Shown one piece after another: positions 1-6,930 of a stretch of 20,828 bases of DNA. The position numbers and the translations under genes were made by a program. Numbering within the stretch: position 1 is the first letter of the stretch; each line of letters opens with the position of its first letter. The stretch comes from Thermoanaerobacterales bacterium UBA4880 (lineage in GTDB: Bacteria > Bacillota > Thermoanaerobacteria > Thermoanaerobacterales > UBA4877). The stretch covers positions 1 to 20,828 of the forward strand of contig DHDI01000013.1 of NCBI GenBank assembly GCA_002399285.1. Direction: 5' to 3'. The notes under the pieces were generated by a model. That model did no database searches. It saw only the letters and a list, made by a program, of their open reading frames with translations, and was not told the DNA's origin.

Positions 1-30
1 TCCGGGGTTCGAGTCCCTGAAGGCCCACCA
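1..30 (+). tRNA. 3' end of a tRNA (isotype not assignable)
   Basis: The first bases read as a T arm (CGGGG stem, TTCGAGT loop, CCCTG return strand), then a 3' acceptor strand AAGGCCC, discriminator A and an encoded CCA. The anticodon lies left of the window, so the isotype cannot be read. The implied 5' acceptor strand GGGCCTT would suit an elongator Met or an Ile tRNA, but this is only a guess. It is the upstream member of an array with the next two tRNAs. Confidence 0.85.
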
Positions 31-61
31 TAGAAATTCAATATTTGCATTATTTATAAGT

Positions 62-139
62 GGCCCGGTAGTTCAGTTGGTTTAGAACGCTAGCCTGTCA
101 CGCTAGAGGTCAAGGGTTCGAACCCCTTTCGGGTCGCCA
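62..139 (+). tRNA. tRNA-Asp (GTC)
   Basis: A full cloverleaf is visible. The acceptor GGCCCGG pairs with the 3' strand before discriminator G and encoded CCA. The anticodon stem CTAGC/GCTAG (90-94 and 102-106) encloses loop CTGTCAC, giving anticodon GTC at 97-99. The T loop is TTCGAAC within an AGGGG/CCCCT stem. It lies about 30 bases after the preceding tRNA end and 22 bases before the next, so the three are probably one transcript. Confidence 0.95.
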
Positions 140-161
140 TTTTATTTTTGAAGATATATAA

Positions 162-237
162 GCTGATGTAGCTCAGCTGGCAGAGTAGCTGATTCGTAAT
201 CAGCAGGTCGAGGGTTCGAATCCCTCCATCAGCTCCA
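162..237 (+). tRNA. tRNA-Thr (CGT)
   Basis: The acceptor GCTGATG pairs exactly with CATCAGC, followed by discriminator T and encoded CCA. The anticodon stem GCTGA/TCAGC (188-192, 200-204) holds loop TTCGTAA, giving anticodon CGT at 195-197, which reads ACG (Thr). It is the last tRNA of the array and is followed within 20 bases by a terminator. Confidence 0.94.
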
Positions 238-254
238 TTAAAATAGATGTATAA

Positions 255-290
255 GGGTATCGGTAATCAGATTTGCCGATGCCCTTTTTT
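255..290 (+). terminator. Intrinsic terminator of the tRNA array
   Basis: GGGTATCGGTAA (255-266) pairs, with G-T wobbles, with TTGCCGATGCCC (273-284) across a six-base loop. A run of six T follows at 285-290. It sits just after tRNA-Thr and closes that transcription unit. Confidence 0.88.
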
Positions 291-386
291 AAGTGCTGTC
301 CCATATTCATTGAATTTGCTGTATACTATTGTAAATAGAGAGATACAGCTATGATAACGTAATTACTTGATTCGGAGGTTAATTAC

Positions 387-965
387 ATGTTACCCGATTC
401 TTGTTATACTTTAGTTGATCCCATTATAGTTTATCCGGCATGTATAAAAGCAGGATTAAAACAGGATTGTTTTAACTGCGCAATAGGAAAAGCAGGTAAG
501 TGCTTGTCAAGCCGGAGCTTATGTACAAGGGAATATAAAAATCACAAGCATGGCTGCCCCAATTATGGCAAGAGACCCGATTGTCCGCCGGATGCGCCGA
601 TGTTTGACGAGGTATTTGATATTAAACAGCCGATCTATGCAATATTTTGCACATTTGATTTGGAACAGCATGTAAAGAAGATGAGAGAAAAACATCCTCA
701 ATGGACGGAGGCGCAGCTCTCAAACGTACTATATTGGCAGGGAACTGCAAGGAAACACTTAAGGGACAATATAAATAGTTTTGTCGCAAACTATCGTGAA
801 GAGGGTTACTATGTAACTACTTCTCCGGAGGCTATGGGGGTCAATGTTACCGAGACCTTGAAGCGGGCAGGCATTACTCTTGAATGGCCGGCAAAGGAAG
901 TCGTCTACAAGGTAGCCATGGCGGGGATACCAAAATCGGACAAGTATCTTAATATTTTAAAATAG
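387..965 (+). CDS. Cys-rich, predicted metal-binding protein (DUF2284-like)
   Basis: A 192-residue cytosolic protein with no signal peptide or membrane segment. Eight cysteines lie in the first 66 residues (C6, C19, C28, C31, C39, C46, C57, C66), including CFNC at 28-31 and GCPNYGKRPDCPP at 56-68. The CPNYGK...CPP signature is typical of the DUF2284 family of predicted metal or Fe-S binding proteins, whose function is unknown. The C-terminal half is ordinary alpha/beta-like sequence with no motif I recognise. The ATG has a good ribosome binding site, GGAGG at 374-378 with an 8-base gap. It stands alone: the tRNA terminator is upstream and a decayed region follows. Family assignment is from recall of the motif; the gene itself is secure. 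Confidence 0.75.
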   Translation: MLPDSCYTLVDPIIVYPACIKAGLKQDCFNCAIGKAGKCLSSRSLCTREYKNHKHGCPNYGKRPDCPPDAPMFDEVFDIKQPIYAIFCTFDLEQHVKKMREKHPQWTEAQLSNVLYWQGTARKHLRDNINSFVANYREEGYYVTTSPEAMGVNVTETLKRAGITLEWPAKEVVYKVAMAGIPKSDKYLNILK

Positions 966-1223
966 TTGCCTTTGTTACCTATTTTTCTCTTTTTGTTCAT
1001 CAAACTTATGAGGTATGCGATATCTTGTTCATTGATGGAATACTGTTTAGACAGATTTTTAAGGGAGGTGAAATGAAAAAGTAAAATCCATCATAATGCA
1101 TACTCAAGTAAAAATGTATAATAGAATTTACTTATTGTTATAATTATTATGGCTGTATTGATATAATATTAATAGAAATAGGCATGTTTAAACTACCTTT
1201 GATGATGCCTCTTTAAGTACTAT
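966..1223. other. AT-rich gene-free stretch next to an IS relic
   Basis: No supportable gene. A strong GGGAGGTG site at 1063-1070 precedes only ATG-AAA-AAG-stop (1073-1084), and a 22-codon frame (1008-1076) overlaps it, so these may be the clipped ends of former genes. The rest is strongly AT-rich and leads into the 3' end of the IS30-type transposase relic. Confidence 0.5.
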
Positions 1224-1699
1224 CTATTTCATAAGAAGCTCTGATTTCAGCATTACCTCATTGGCTGGAATGAAAACTGAGCCCAACTTCTTAAGAATAT
1301 TGTTCCGTAGAGGAAGCTGAATACCTGGTGTGGTGACTGATTATTCAGCTTCTTTCTTGAATAGGAATTAATGTGGCTCATCATAATGTCAATATCATAC
1401 TGACTGAAATCATCAAAACTACACCCCTTAGGAATAATCCCGCGTATCAACTCATGAATGTTTTCCACCGCACCCTTCTGGTACGGAGAGGACGGATCAC
1501 AATAGAAAACTCGGGTCCTTTGATTACCCTGAGCATCAAATTCAATAGAAGAAGGATTCGTAAACTCACTGCCATTATCGATAAGAATGACAGGAAAAAG
1601 GCTCATGAAAACATCTGGATCCAACTTCCAATAAAGCCCATCAAAAATATCAATAACGGACTTGGAAGTATTGCTATCACGAATAAAAGCAAGCATAAA
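1224..1699 (-). pseudogene. IS30-family transposase relic (5'-truncated, frameshifted)
   Basis: Read on the minus strand, this is the C-terminal half of an IS30-family DDE transposase. Recognisable are MLAFIRDSNTSKSVIDIF, the second catalytic Asp in DNGSEFT (about 1577-1579), and the catalytic Glu in QKGAVENIHE (about 1463-1465). After FLYG the frame is lost near 1297-1304. The expected ending (ILKKLG, then FIPANEVMLKSELLMK) continues in another frame down to a stop at 1224-1226, so the gene carries a frameshift. The N-terminal helix-turn-helix and the first catalytic Asp are missing: homology stops at about 1699 and the same frame upstream is low-complexity hydrophobic sequence. It cannot encode an active transposase. 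No terminal inverted repeats could be paired. Confidence 0.88.
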
Positions 1700-1893
1700 C
1701 CCACCAAAGAATAAGACAAGAAAAGCAGAGAAAAGAACAAATACAAGACGAATTAATAAAAGAAGCAAGGAAATCTGCAAACAGATATATAGACACCTGG
1801 AACAGCAAACCGACAGCAGTAGTAAGAGGAGAAAAGACAGGCCTCTACAATGGACTAAGAGCCCTTATAGGGAGATGCAGCTAAATGCCAAGA
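1700..1893 (+). pseudogene. Unidentified plus-strand C-terminal gene fragment
   Basis: From the point where IS30 homology ends, a plus-strand frame stays open without a start codon until TAA near 1891-1893. The reading is charged and protein-like: a Lys/Glu/Gln-rich helical start (QEKQRKEQIQDELIKEA), then RKSANRYIDTWNSKPTAVV and EKTGLYNGLRALIGRCS before the stop. I do not recognise the family. The abrupt start at the IS junction suggests the 3' end of a gene broken by insertion or deletion. The other plus-strand frame here, which has an ATG at 1662, crosses the junction and looks spurious. Confidence 0.4.
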
Positions 1894-1993
1894 TAAAGAT
1901 ATCTGTATAATTAAGACAATCTATTTTGCTTAGGGTGATGTCTATATTATTTTTTCCTACAGTAACTTGACACTATCGCAACTGGGCACTTAC

Positions 1994-2022
1994 TTGACAA
2001 TCAAATCATTATAGCTTATACT
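1994..2022 (+). promoter_or_regulatory. Sigma-A promoter of the bgl-type PTS remnant
   Basis: TTGACA at 1994-1999 and TATACT at 2017-2022 are separated by 17 bases, close to consensus. Transcription would begin near 2029, giving a leader of about 160 bases before the antiterminator target at 2188. A second TATAAT at 2087-2092 has no matching -35. Confidence 0.7.
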
Positions 2023-2187
2023 TGATAGTGTTTAGTGAATGAACTGCAGATGCTTGACAGAATACACGCATTAAAATTGCTCTCGTTATAATAAATAATG
2101 ATAATGTTAGATAAATTTATGCTTTCAATTTAATAAGCAGGCTGATTAGCAAAAGATATGACGCTGATGGACTGTATTTGATGAAAA

Positions 2188-2216
2188 GGACTGTCACTCC
2201 CTTGTGAGGCATTACC
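2188..2216 (+). promoter_or_regulatory. RAT site: BglG/LicT-family RNA antiterminator target
   Basis: The 29 bases contain GGACTGTCACT (2188-2198) and GAGGCATTACC (2206-2216). This matches the known ribonucleic antiterminator layout GGATTGTNACT...GGCANNACC bound as an RNA hairpin by LicT/SacT/BglG proteins. It overlaps the left arm of the terminator that follows, so hairpin and terminator are mutually exclusive. A BglG/LicT-type gene lies two genes downstream. Confidence 0.85.
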
Positions 2217-2252
2217 TTGGTGGTTTTGGTAATGCACCACAAGGGCTTTTTT
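2199..2252 (+). terminator. Leader terminator controlled by antitermination
   Basis: CCCTTGTG (2199-2206) pairs with CACAAGGG (2238-2245), and the inner arm GCATTACC (2209-2216) pairs with GGTAATGC (2228-2235). The hairpin is followed by CTTTTTT. It lies 18 bases before the EIIA start codon and shares its left arm with the RAT site. Confidence 0.9.
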
Positions 2253-2269
2253 ATTTGGGGGTTAGAGAC

Positions 2270-2749
2270 ATGAATCTGTTTAGAAAACATGATTGCAACC
2301 TATATTCACCAATAGACGGGAAATGTATTGATATTTTGGAGGTCTCAGACAATGTATTGAATATTAAGATTATTGGAGATGGAATCGCTGTAATTCCTGA
2401 AGGCAATACAGTATGTTCACCAGCAGATGGGGAAATCGTTATGATTGCACCAACAAAGCATGCATTTGGCATATCCTTAAATTCGGGAGTAGAACTTCTG
2501 ATTCATGTTGGAATTGATACGGTGAATCTCAAAGGAAAGGGATTTGAATGTTTGGCACAAGTAGGACAGAAGGTCAGATATGGTCTTCCTGTTATCCGAT
2601 TCGATACAGAAATGATGAAGGGACTTGGTTATGACATGTCTGTTATGGTGATAGTTACCAGTGGATGGAAGGATTACTATATAAAGAATAGCATTGGCAA
2701 ACAAGTGAAAACTAAGGATACAATTATTACCATTGGAGAAACATCATGA
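2270..2749 (+). CDS. PTS glucose-type EIIA protein (beta-glucoside/sucrose type)
   Basis: A 159-residue single-domain PTS_EIIA_1 protein, a cytosolic phosphocarrier that passes phosphate from HPr to an EIIB domain. The fold signature runs through YSPIDGK (12-18), the first active-site His in TKHAFGI (H64) and the phosphorylated His in LLIHVGIDTV (H79). Length fits a free-standing EIIA of about 160 residues. ATG 2270 is chosen over the in-frame GTG at 2204, because the earlier start lies inside the RAT/terminator hairpin, while ATG 2270 follows GGGGG at 2257-2261. Its stop overlaps the start of the antiterminator gene (ATGA). It appears intact, although its former EIIBC partner is deleted, so it may now serve another transporter or be a leftover. 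Confidence 0.88.
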   Translation: MNLFRKHDCNLYSPIDGKCIDILEVSDNVLNIKIIGDGIAVIPEGNTVCSPADGEIVMIAPTKHAFGISLNSGVELLIHVGIDTVNLKGKGFECLAQVGQKVRYGLPVIRFDTEMMKGLGYDMSVMVIVTSGWKDYYIKNSIGKQVKTKDTIITIGETS

Positions 2750-3345
2750 AACTGATTAAAAAGATTAATAACAATTTTGCACTGGGGATTGACGGTAATG
2801 GTGAAGAGGTAATTTTGTATGGCAAAGGTGTCGGCTTTCAGAAAATGCCATGCGAATTGAATGATCTCAAGCTGATCGATCGCACATATTACAATGTTGA
2901 CGAAAGATATTTAGGACTGCTGAATGAAATCCCTGAAGAAGTGATGAATATATCTTCTGAGATTGTCAGAGAATGCAGAGAAAAACTAAAAAATCAGTTA
3001 AACCCAAATCTGATCTTTACATTGGCTGATCATATTAACTTTGCAATATATAGGTGCAGCAGGAAAGGTATTAATTTCAATTATTCTCTCTACTATGATG
3101 TGGGACAGATGTATGAAATAGAGGCTTCGATTGCAAAAGATGCAGTAAAAATGATTGAGCAGAGGATGAAAGTTCGACTTCCGAAAGAAGAAATAGCAGG
3201 AATTGCTATTAACATTGTAAACAATGAATCTGCTTCCGGCAATGACACGAGATTGCAGAATGTGGATGTAGCCGTTGATCAGGTTACCAATATGATTGAT
3301 TTGATATACTTTATTTATAGAATTACATGTGGCGCGCAGATGTAA
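2746..3345 (+). pseudogene. licT: Truncated BglG/LicT-family transcriptional antiterminator
   Basis: Residues 1 to about 56 are the CAT RNA-binding domain (MKLIKKINNNFALG, VILYGKGVGF). About 66-170 is PRD1, with the conserved His in LADHINF (H96); where LicT proteins usually have IALHIVN this protein has IAINIVN, so the second PRD1 His is replaced by Asn156. PRD2 stops after about 20 residues (IDLIYFIYRITC), giving 199 residues against the usual 275-285. LicT-type proteins are RNA antiterminators switched by phosphorylation of PRD histidines, mostly in PRD2. A CAT domain without PRD2 could act without regulation or be dead. It overlaps the EIIA stop by four bases. The RAT site upstream shows what it once controlled. 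Confidence 0.8.
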
Positions 3346-3402
3346 TTACTTTCTGTATTACAATATCAAGGAAAACAAATTATAAGAAAGTAGGGAATCA
3401 TT

Positions 3403-3863
3403 ATGGCAAAAAAGGATTATGCAAAAGATTTGATGGAAAACTTATAAGCGTAGAAAAAGTAAATGATCCGATGTTTGCCCAGAAGATGATGGGTGACGGT
3501 GTTGCATTTATCTCTGAGTCAGGCGAAGTTGTTTCACCTTGCGACGGAACTGTTTCAACCGTATTTAAGACAAATCATGCCATAGGCCTTATAAGCGATG
3601 ACGGCGTTCAGGTCCTGATCCACATTGGACTTGATACGGTAAAAGAAAATAGAAAAAGATTTAAGTCCCATGTTAAGGATGGCGCAAAGATAAAAAGAGG
3701 ACAAAAGCTTATTACCTTTGACATCAAGTATCTTGAATCAAGGGGATATGATATGGCCATCCCTATGATTATTTTGAATATGGATACAGTTTCCGATATG
3801 GAGTATGCTGCAGAAGGTATAGTGACAACAGAAAGCGGAGCACTTTCATATAAGCTTCGGTAA
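3403..3863 (+). pseudogene. PTS beta-glucoside EIIBCA gene with large internal deletion
   Basis: ATG 3403 opens with MAKKDYAKDLMEN, the typical first residues of a beta-glucoside EIIB domain, and then hits a stop at 3445-3447. From GATGGAAAA at 3432-3440 a different frame carries an EIIA domain: DGKLISVEKVNDP, QKMMGDG, the His in KTNHAIG and the phosphorylated His in VLIHIGLDTV. The remaining EIIB domain and the whole membrane EIIC domain, over 400 residues, are missing. The short sequence GATGGAAAA can be read from either side, so deletion between short repeats is likely. The EIIA frame is also open upstream to an ATG at 3327, but that start lies in the truncated antiterminator and lacks a ribosome binding site. 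An out-of-frame EIIA could at best be made poorly. Confidence 0.75.
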
Positions 3864-4240
3864 TTATTGCTATTGCAAGTGGGTTAAGAAGTACAATCCC
3901 AATAATGGAACTGTACTCAATATAGAAAAAGGTGAAACGGTATCAATTGACTTTTATAGAGTCTATCCAATAAAAATACTTGTTATAGTAGTTGCTGACT
4001 TAATAATTTACAAGCCATGTACGCACATTGTACATGGCTATATCTATACCTATCGGCGCCAACGCTGAAGGCACCAAACAGTGTATCCGTCTGCCAGAAA
4101 AAGGAATTACAAGGGTGCTTGGGGAGCTCGGCATGATTAAATTGATTTAAATTGAGCCATATATTGAGTTCCAAATAAACCTATGAATACTGTAAAATAG
4201 CAATATTTCAATAGAATTTTTATGATATATAAAATCTTGT
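3864..4240. other. Gene-poor spacer between the two PTS loci
   Basis: No convincing gene. It holds the perfect inverted repeat at 4014-4038. A higher-GC plus-strand stretch (about 4040-4149) can be read as ISIPIGANAEGTKQCIRLPE and then GITRVLGELGMIKLI before TAA; it has no start codon and I do not recognise it, so it may be a gene fragment. The right end is AT-rich and leads into the sgc-type promoter. Confidence 0.45.
4014..4038. repeat. Perfect 9-bp inverted repeat (stem-loop or operator)
   Basis: GCCATGTAC (4014-4022) and GTACATGGC (4030-4038) are exact reverse complements around the seven bases GCACATT. No T run follows on either strand, so it is not an ordinary terminator. It lies about 200 bases before the sgc-type promoter. 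Confidence 0.6.
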
Positions 4241-4269
4241 TTGACATAAATGATTCAAAGTGATAATAT
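4241..4269 (+). promoter_or_regulatory. Sigma-A promoter of the sgc-type operon
   Basis: TTGACA (4241-4246) and TAATAT (4264-4269) are 17 bases apart, nearly ideal. The expected start of transcription, near 4276, is about 35 bases before the regulator's TTG codon. No clear operator repeat could be picked out around it. Confidence 0.78.
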
Positions 4270-4311
4270 TTAGTTATGAAATATCAGATTGGCTCATTGG
4301 AGGCGTGACTC

Positions 4312-5082
4312 TTGCTATCTCAAAGAAAAATATTAATATTGGATCACATAAATGAAATTGGAAACGTTACCGTCCAAGAATTGATGGATAGGTTCGATTG
4401 TTCTAAGGCAACTATTAATAGAGATCTTGCGGCGCTTGAGAAGGAAGGCAAGTTAGTAAGGATCTTAGGAGGCGCGATAAGCAACAGATATAAATTAACG
4501 TATGAACCAAAGCAATTGGAAAAAGAAAAGAGCCAAAAGGAGTTCAAGGATAAAATAGGGTCTAAAGCTATTGAACTAATAAAAAATGGGATGACAATTA
4601 TCCTTGATTCAGGAACTACAACTCTTGCGTTGGCAAATAAAATAAATGAAAATAAGGGTATTTCGGATATAACCGTAGTAACCAATGATCTAAAAGTGGG
4701 AATGACATTAGGACATAACAAATCCGTTCATTTGATCGTGTTGGGAGGACAAATGAGGACGGATCTTTATAGTTTATCTGGACTTATAACTTTAAAAGGC
4801 CTGGGAAATGTAAATGCCGATATATTTTTCTTGGCTGCCGATGCAGTGCATGTAGATAAGGGAGTCTCAAATGCAAATTTCGATGAAGTTGAAGTAAAGC
4901 AAAAAATGATGGATTCCGCTAATTTGACAATTTTGCTGGCAGATCATACTAAATTCAATAACTATAAGATTGCAAGGGTATGTGCTTTAGAAGATATTGA
5001 TAAGATCATTACGGATCGAAGAATCACCGATATGGAAATTAATGAGATTACTGAGAAATGTAATGACATTGTAATAGCTTAA
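4312..5082 (+). CDS. sgcR: DeoR-family sugar-phosphate-sensing repressor (SgcR-like)
   Basis: A 256-residue DeoR-family regulator. The N-terminal winged helix-turn-helix covers about residues 1-57 (VTVQELMDRFDCSKATINRD, then LVRILGGAI). The effector domain of the DeoR C-terminal sensor type follows, with the phosphosugar-binding motif ILDSGTTTLAL (97-107) and ADHTKF near the C-terminus. Such proteins repress neighbouring PTS operons until a phosphorylated sugar binds. The start is TTG at 4312, supported by GGAGG at 4299-4303 with an 8-base gap; the GTG at 4305 is out of frame. It is the first gene after the operon promoter, so it is probably autoregulated with the six genes behind it. The symbol is by analogy with the E. 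coli sgc cluster. Confidence 0.85.
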   Translation: MLSQRKILILDHINEIGNVTVQELMDRFDCSKATINRDLAALEKEGKLVRILGGAISNRYKLTYEPKQLEKEKSQKEFKDKIGSKAIELIKNGMTIILDSGTTTLALANKINENKGISDITVVTNDLKVGMTLGHNKSVHLIVLGGQMRTDLYSLSGLITLKGLGNVNADIFFLAADAVHVDKGVSNANFDEVEVKQKMMDSANLTILLADHTKFNNYKIARVCALEDIDKIITDRRITDMEINEITEKCNDIVIA

Positions 5083-5101
5083 TGGGGGGGGAAGGAAAGA
5101 C

Positions 5102-5560
5102 ATGAAAGAGTTAGGCGAATTAATAAGAGACGGTGAGTTTATTAAGAAAGATTATGTTGACAAGGTTGATTTTTTAAATGACATATCAGACTTTCTTATC
5201 GAGAGAGGATTTGTCAAAGAGAAATTTAAAGAGGAAATAATAAAACGAGAAGAACAATTTCCAACTGGTTTATTGACCAAACGCATGAATGTTTCTATAC
5301 CGCACAGCGAAGAGGAATATGTTTTAAAAGAAGGTATTATCGTTACAAATTTCCCCAAAAAATTAAAGTTTAATCGGATGGACAAACCGAATGAGGAAAT
5401 TAAAGTAGACATATCGTTTATTTTACTGCTGAAAGATAAAAATAAACATATTACCGTATTGCAGCAACTTGCAGATCTATTTCAATCGCAGATGTTGTTG
5501 GAAATAAAAAACTGTAATTCAAAAGAGGATATTTATCAGTTGCTAAGGGAGGCAGATTAG
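5102..5560 (+). CDS. sgcA: PTS EIIA component, galactitol/fructose type (SgcA-like)
   Basis: A 152-residue PTS_EIIA_2 domain protein, cytosolic, taking phosphate from HPr. The active-site His is H68 in NVSIPHSE, within the family pattern of FPTGL followed by a Pro-His motif. The C-terminal half has the usual helix after HITVLQQLADLF. It starts with ATG after a G-rich site (GGAAGG) 19 bases behind the regulator. The gap to the peptidase gene is one base, so translation is probably coupled. With the EIIB and EIIC downstream it makes a complete galactitol-family permease on three polypeptides. Confidence 0.88.
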   Translation: MKELGELIRDGEFIKKDYVDKVDFLNDISDFLIERGFVKEKFKEEIIKREEQFPTGLLTKRMNVSIPHSEEEYVLKEGIIVTNFPKKLKFNRMDKPNEEIKVDISFILLLKDKNKHITVLQQLADLFQSQMLLEIKNCNSKEDIYQLLREAD

Positions 5561-5561
5561 A

Positions 5562-6611
5562 ATGATCAGGGATAATTTAAAGAATTTGTGTCAGCTAAAT
5601 GGACTTTCTTCAAGGGAGGAAAGCGTTGGGTCATATATGCTACAGAAATTCCATGAGTTTAGTGAAAACGTTTATAAGGATAATATTGGCAATATAATTT
5701 GTAAATTAAAGACAAAGAAAAACGCGAAGACTAAAATAATGATTTTTGCACACATGGATGAAATCGGTTTTATAATAAGAAAGATTGAAGATGACGGTTT
5801 CTTGAGGTTTGAGAGAATGGGCGGCGTGAATACGCAAATTCTTCCCGGCACCAAAGTTCAAAGTATTAAGGATGAGTCGATCAAGGGTTTAGTAGGAGTT
5901 CAGTCTCATCATTTTATGAGTGCGGAAAATAAATTCAGGATCCCTCAAATCCAAGATATGTATATAGACATAGGTGCAGATTCGAACGGATCGGTTATCT
6001 CCAGAGGAATAAATGTGGGGGATATGTTTTCCTTCGATGATACTTGGACTGAGATGTCAGACAAAATAGTTAGTTCAAAAGCTATAGATGATAGGATCGG
6101 CTGCAGTATTTTGCTCGAACTGAATGAGATGCTGCGCGGATCAGAGTTAGACGCTGAGGTTTATTTGGTATCTTGTGTAATGGAGGAATTTAATATTAGA
6201 GGTATACTTCCTGTTGTAAGAAAAATAAAACCTGATATTACTATAGGAATTGATATTACTCCTGCGTGTGATACGCCGGATCTAAATTACAATGATGTTT
6301 CGCTTGGCAAGGGTCCGGCGTTAACATATATGAATTTCCATGGAAGAGGAACTTTGGCGGGAGTGCTGCCGGATAAAGAATTAATTGCTTCCTTTGAAAA
6401 CATTTGCGCCGACAATGATATTCCTTATCAAAGAGAAGTTGCATCCGGTGTAGTTACTGAAAATGCATATATATTATTTGAAAATGAAGGAATAAAAGTA
6501 ATGAGTATTTCTATCCCCACACGATACACCCATACTCCTATAGAATGTATAAGCATTACCGATGCCGATAATACGGTAAAACTAATAAAAGAATTTATTT
6601 GTCAATTCTAA
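5562..6611 (+). CDS. sgcX: M42-family metallo-aminopeptidase/endoglucanase-like protein (SgcX-like)
   Basis: A 349-residue member of peptidase family M42, usual length. The dinuclear metal ligands expected for the family are all visible: H64 (and D66) in AHMDEIG, bridging Asp in SKAIDDRIG (D176 or D177), the Glu pair E208-E209 in VMEEFNIRG, D231 in IGIDIT and H324 in RYTHTP. The family normally has a Gln-Glu-Glu motif at the catalytic Glu; here it is Met-Glu-Glu. M42 proteins are cytosolic tetrahedral aminopeptidases, with some members historically called endoglucanases. Its place between EIIA and EIIB genes suggests a substrate linked to the imported sugar, such as an amide or peptide conjugate, but that is inference. 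The start codon is one base after the EIIA stop with GGGAGG upstream. Confidence 0.88.
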   Translation: MIRDNLKNLCQLNGLSSREESVGSYMLQKFHEFSENVYKDNIGNIICKLKTKKNAKTKIMIFAHMDEIGFIIRKIEDDGFLRFERMGGVNTQILPGTKVQSIKDESIKGLVGVQSHHFMSAENKFRIPQIQDMYIDIGADSNGSVISRGINVGDMFSFDDTWTEMSDKIVSSKAIDDRIGCSILLELNEMLRGSELDAEVYLVSCVMEEFNIRGILPVVRKIKPDITIGIDITPACDTPDLNYNDVSLGKGPALTYMNFHGRGTLAGVLPDKELIASFENICADNDIPYQREVASGVVTENAYILFENEGIKVMSISIPTRYTHTPIECISITDADNTVKLIKEFICQF

Positions 6612-6644
6612 AATAACATAATTCATTAGATGGGAGGTGATATT

Positions 6645-6929
6645 TTGAAGACTGTTATTGTAGCCTGTGGCGCTGGAGTGGCAACTTCAACGATAATTTC
6701 AAGCAATATAGAAAAGCTGTTAACTGAAAATAAAATAGAGTATCGAATTATTCAATGCAGCATTAGAGAAGTCAAAGGTTATCAGGATCAAGGAGATATA
6801 ATAGTTTCATCTATGCCGCTCCAAGGGGATTATAAAATCCCAACTATTCTAGGCCTGCCTTTTATAACCGGCATTGGAATTGACGAATTAAAGAGTGAAA
6901 TACTATCGTATCTAAATAAGGAGGATTAA
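6645..6929 (+). CDS. sgcB: PTS EIIB component, galactitol type (SgcB-like)
   Basis: A 94-residue PTS IIB protein that accepts phosphate on the active-site Cys and passes it to the sugar. The P-loop-like motif VACGAGVATST carries the Cys at residue 8, just after the first beta strand, as expected for galactitol-type IIB proteins. TTG 6645 is chosen as the start: GGGAGGTG lies at 6632-6639, seven bases ahead, and the in-frame ATG at 6630 overlaps that ribosome binding site. It is followed after one base by the EIIC gene, which has its own GGAGG. Confidence 0.86.
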   Translation: MKTVIVACGAGVATSTIISSNIEKLLTENKIEYRIIQCSIREVKGYQDQGDIIVSSMPLQGDYKIPTILGLPFITGIGIDELKSEILSYLNKED

Positions 6930-6930
6930 A

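Noticed and set aside
316..330. TATACT at 322-327 as a promoter for the DUF2284-like gene
   Set aside because: No -35 at suitable spacing; the TTGAAT at 310-315 is only six bases away.
1008..1084. Small ORFs of 22 codons and 3 codons behind a strong ribosome binding site
   Set aside because: Too short and overlapping; more likely clipped ends of lost genes, so not called as genes.
1373..1714. Plus-strand ORF opposite the transposase
   Set aside because: It is the shadow of the minus-strand IS30 relic, which has clear family motifs.
1662..1910. Plus-strand ORF across the IS30 junction
   Set aside because: Basic, low-complexity sequence that spans two unrelated pieces; a different frame reads more like protein.
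2204..2269. Upstream in-frame GTG start for the EIIA gene
   Set aside because: It lies within the RAT/terminator hairpin; ATG 2270 has its own ribosome binding site and matches the family's N-terminus.
3327..3402. ATG 3327 as the start of a 178-residue EIIA protein
   Set aside because: No ribosome binding site, overlaps the truncated antiterminator, and the first 30 or so residues do not resemble EIIA; an internal deletion explains the frame better.
6630..6644. ATG 6630 as the EIIB start
   Set aside because: It overlaps the ribosome binding site that serves TTG 6645, and the extra residues do not fit the EIIB N-terminus.
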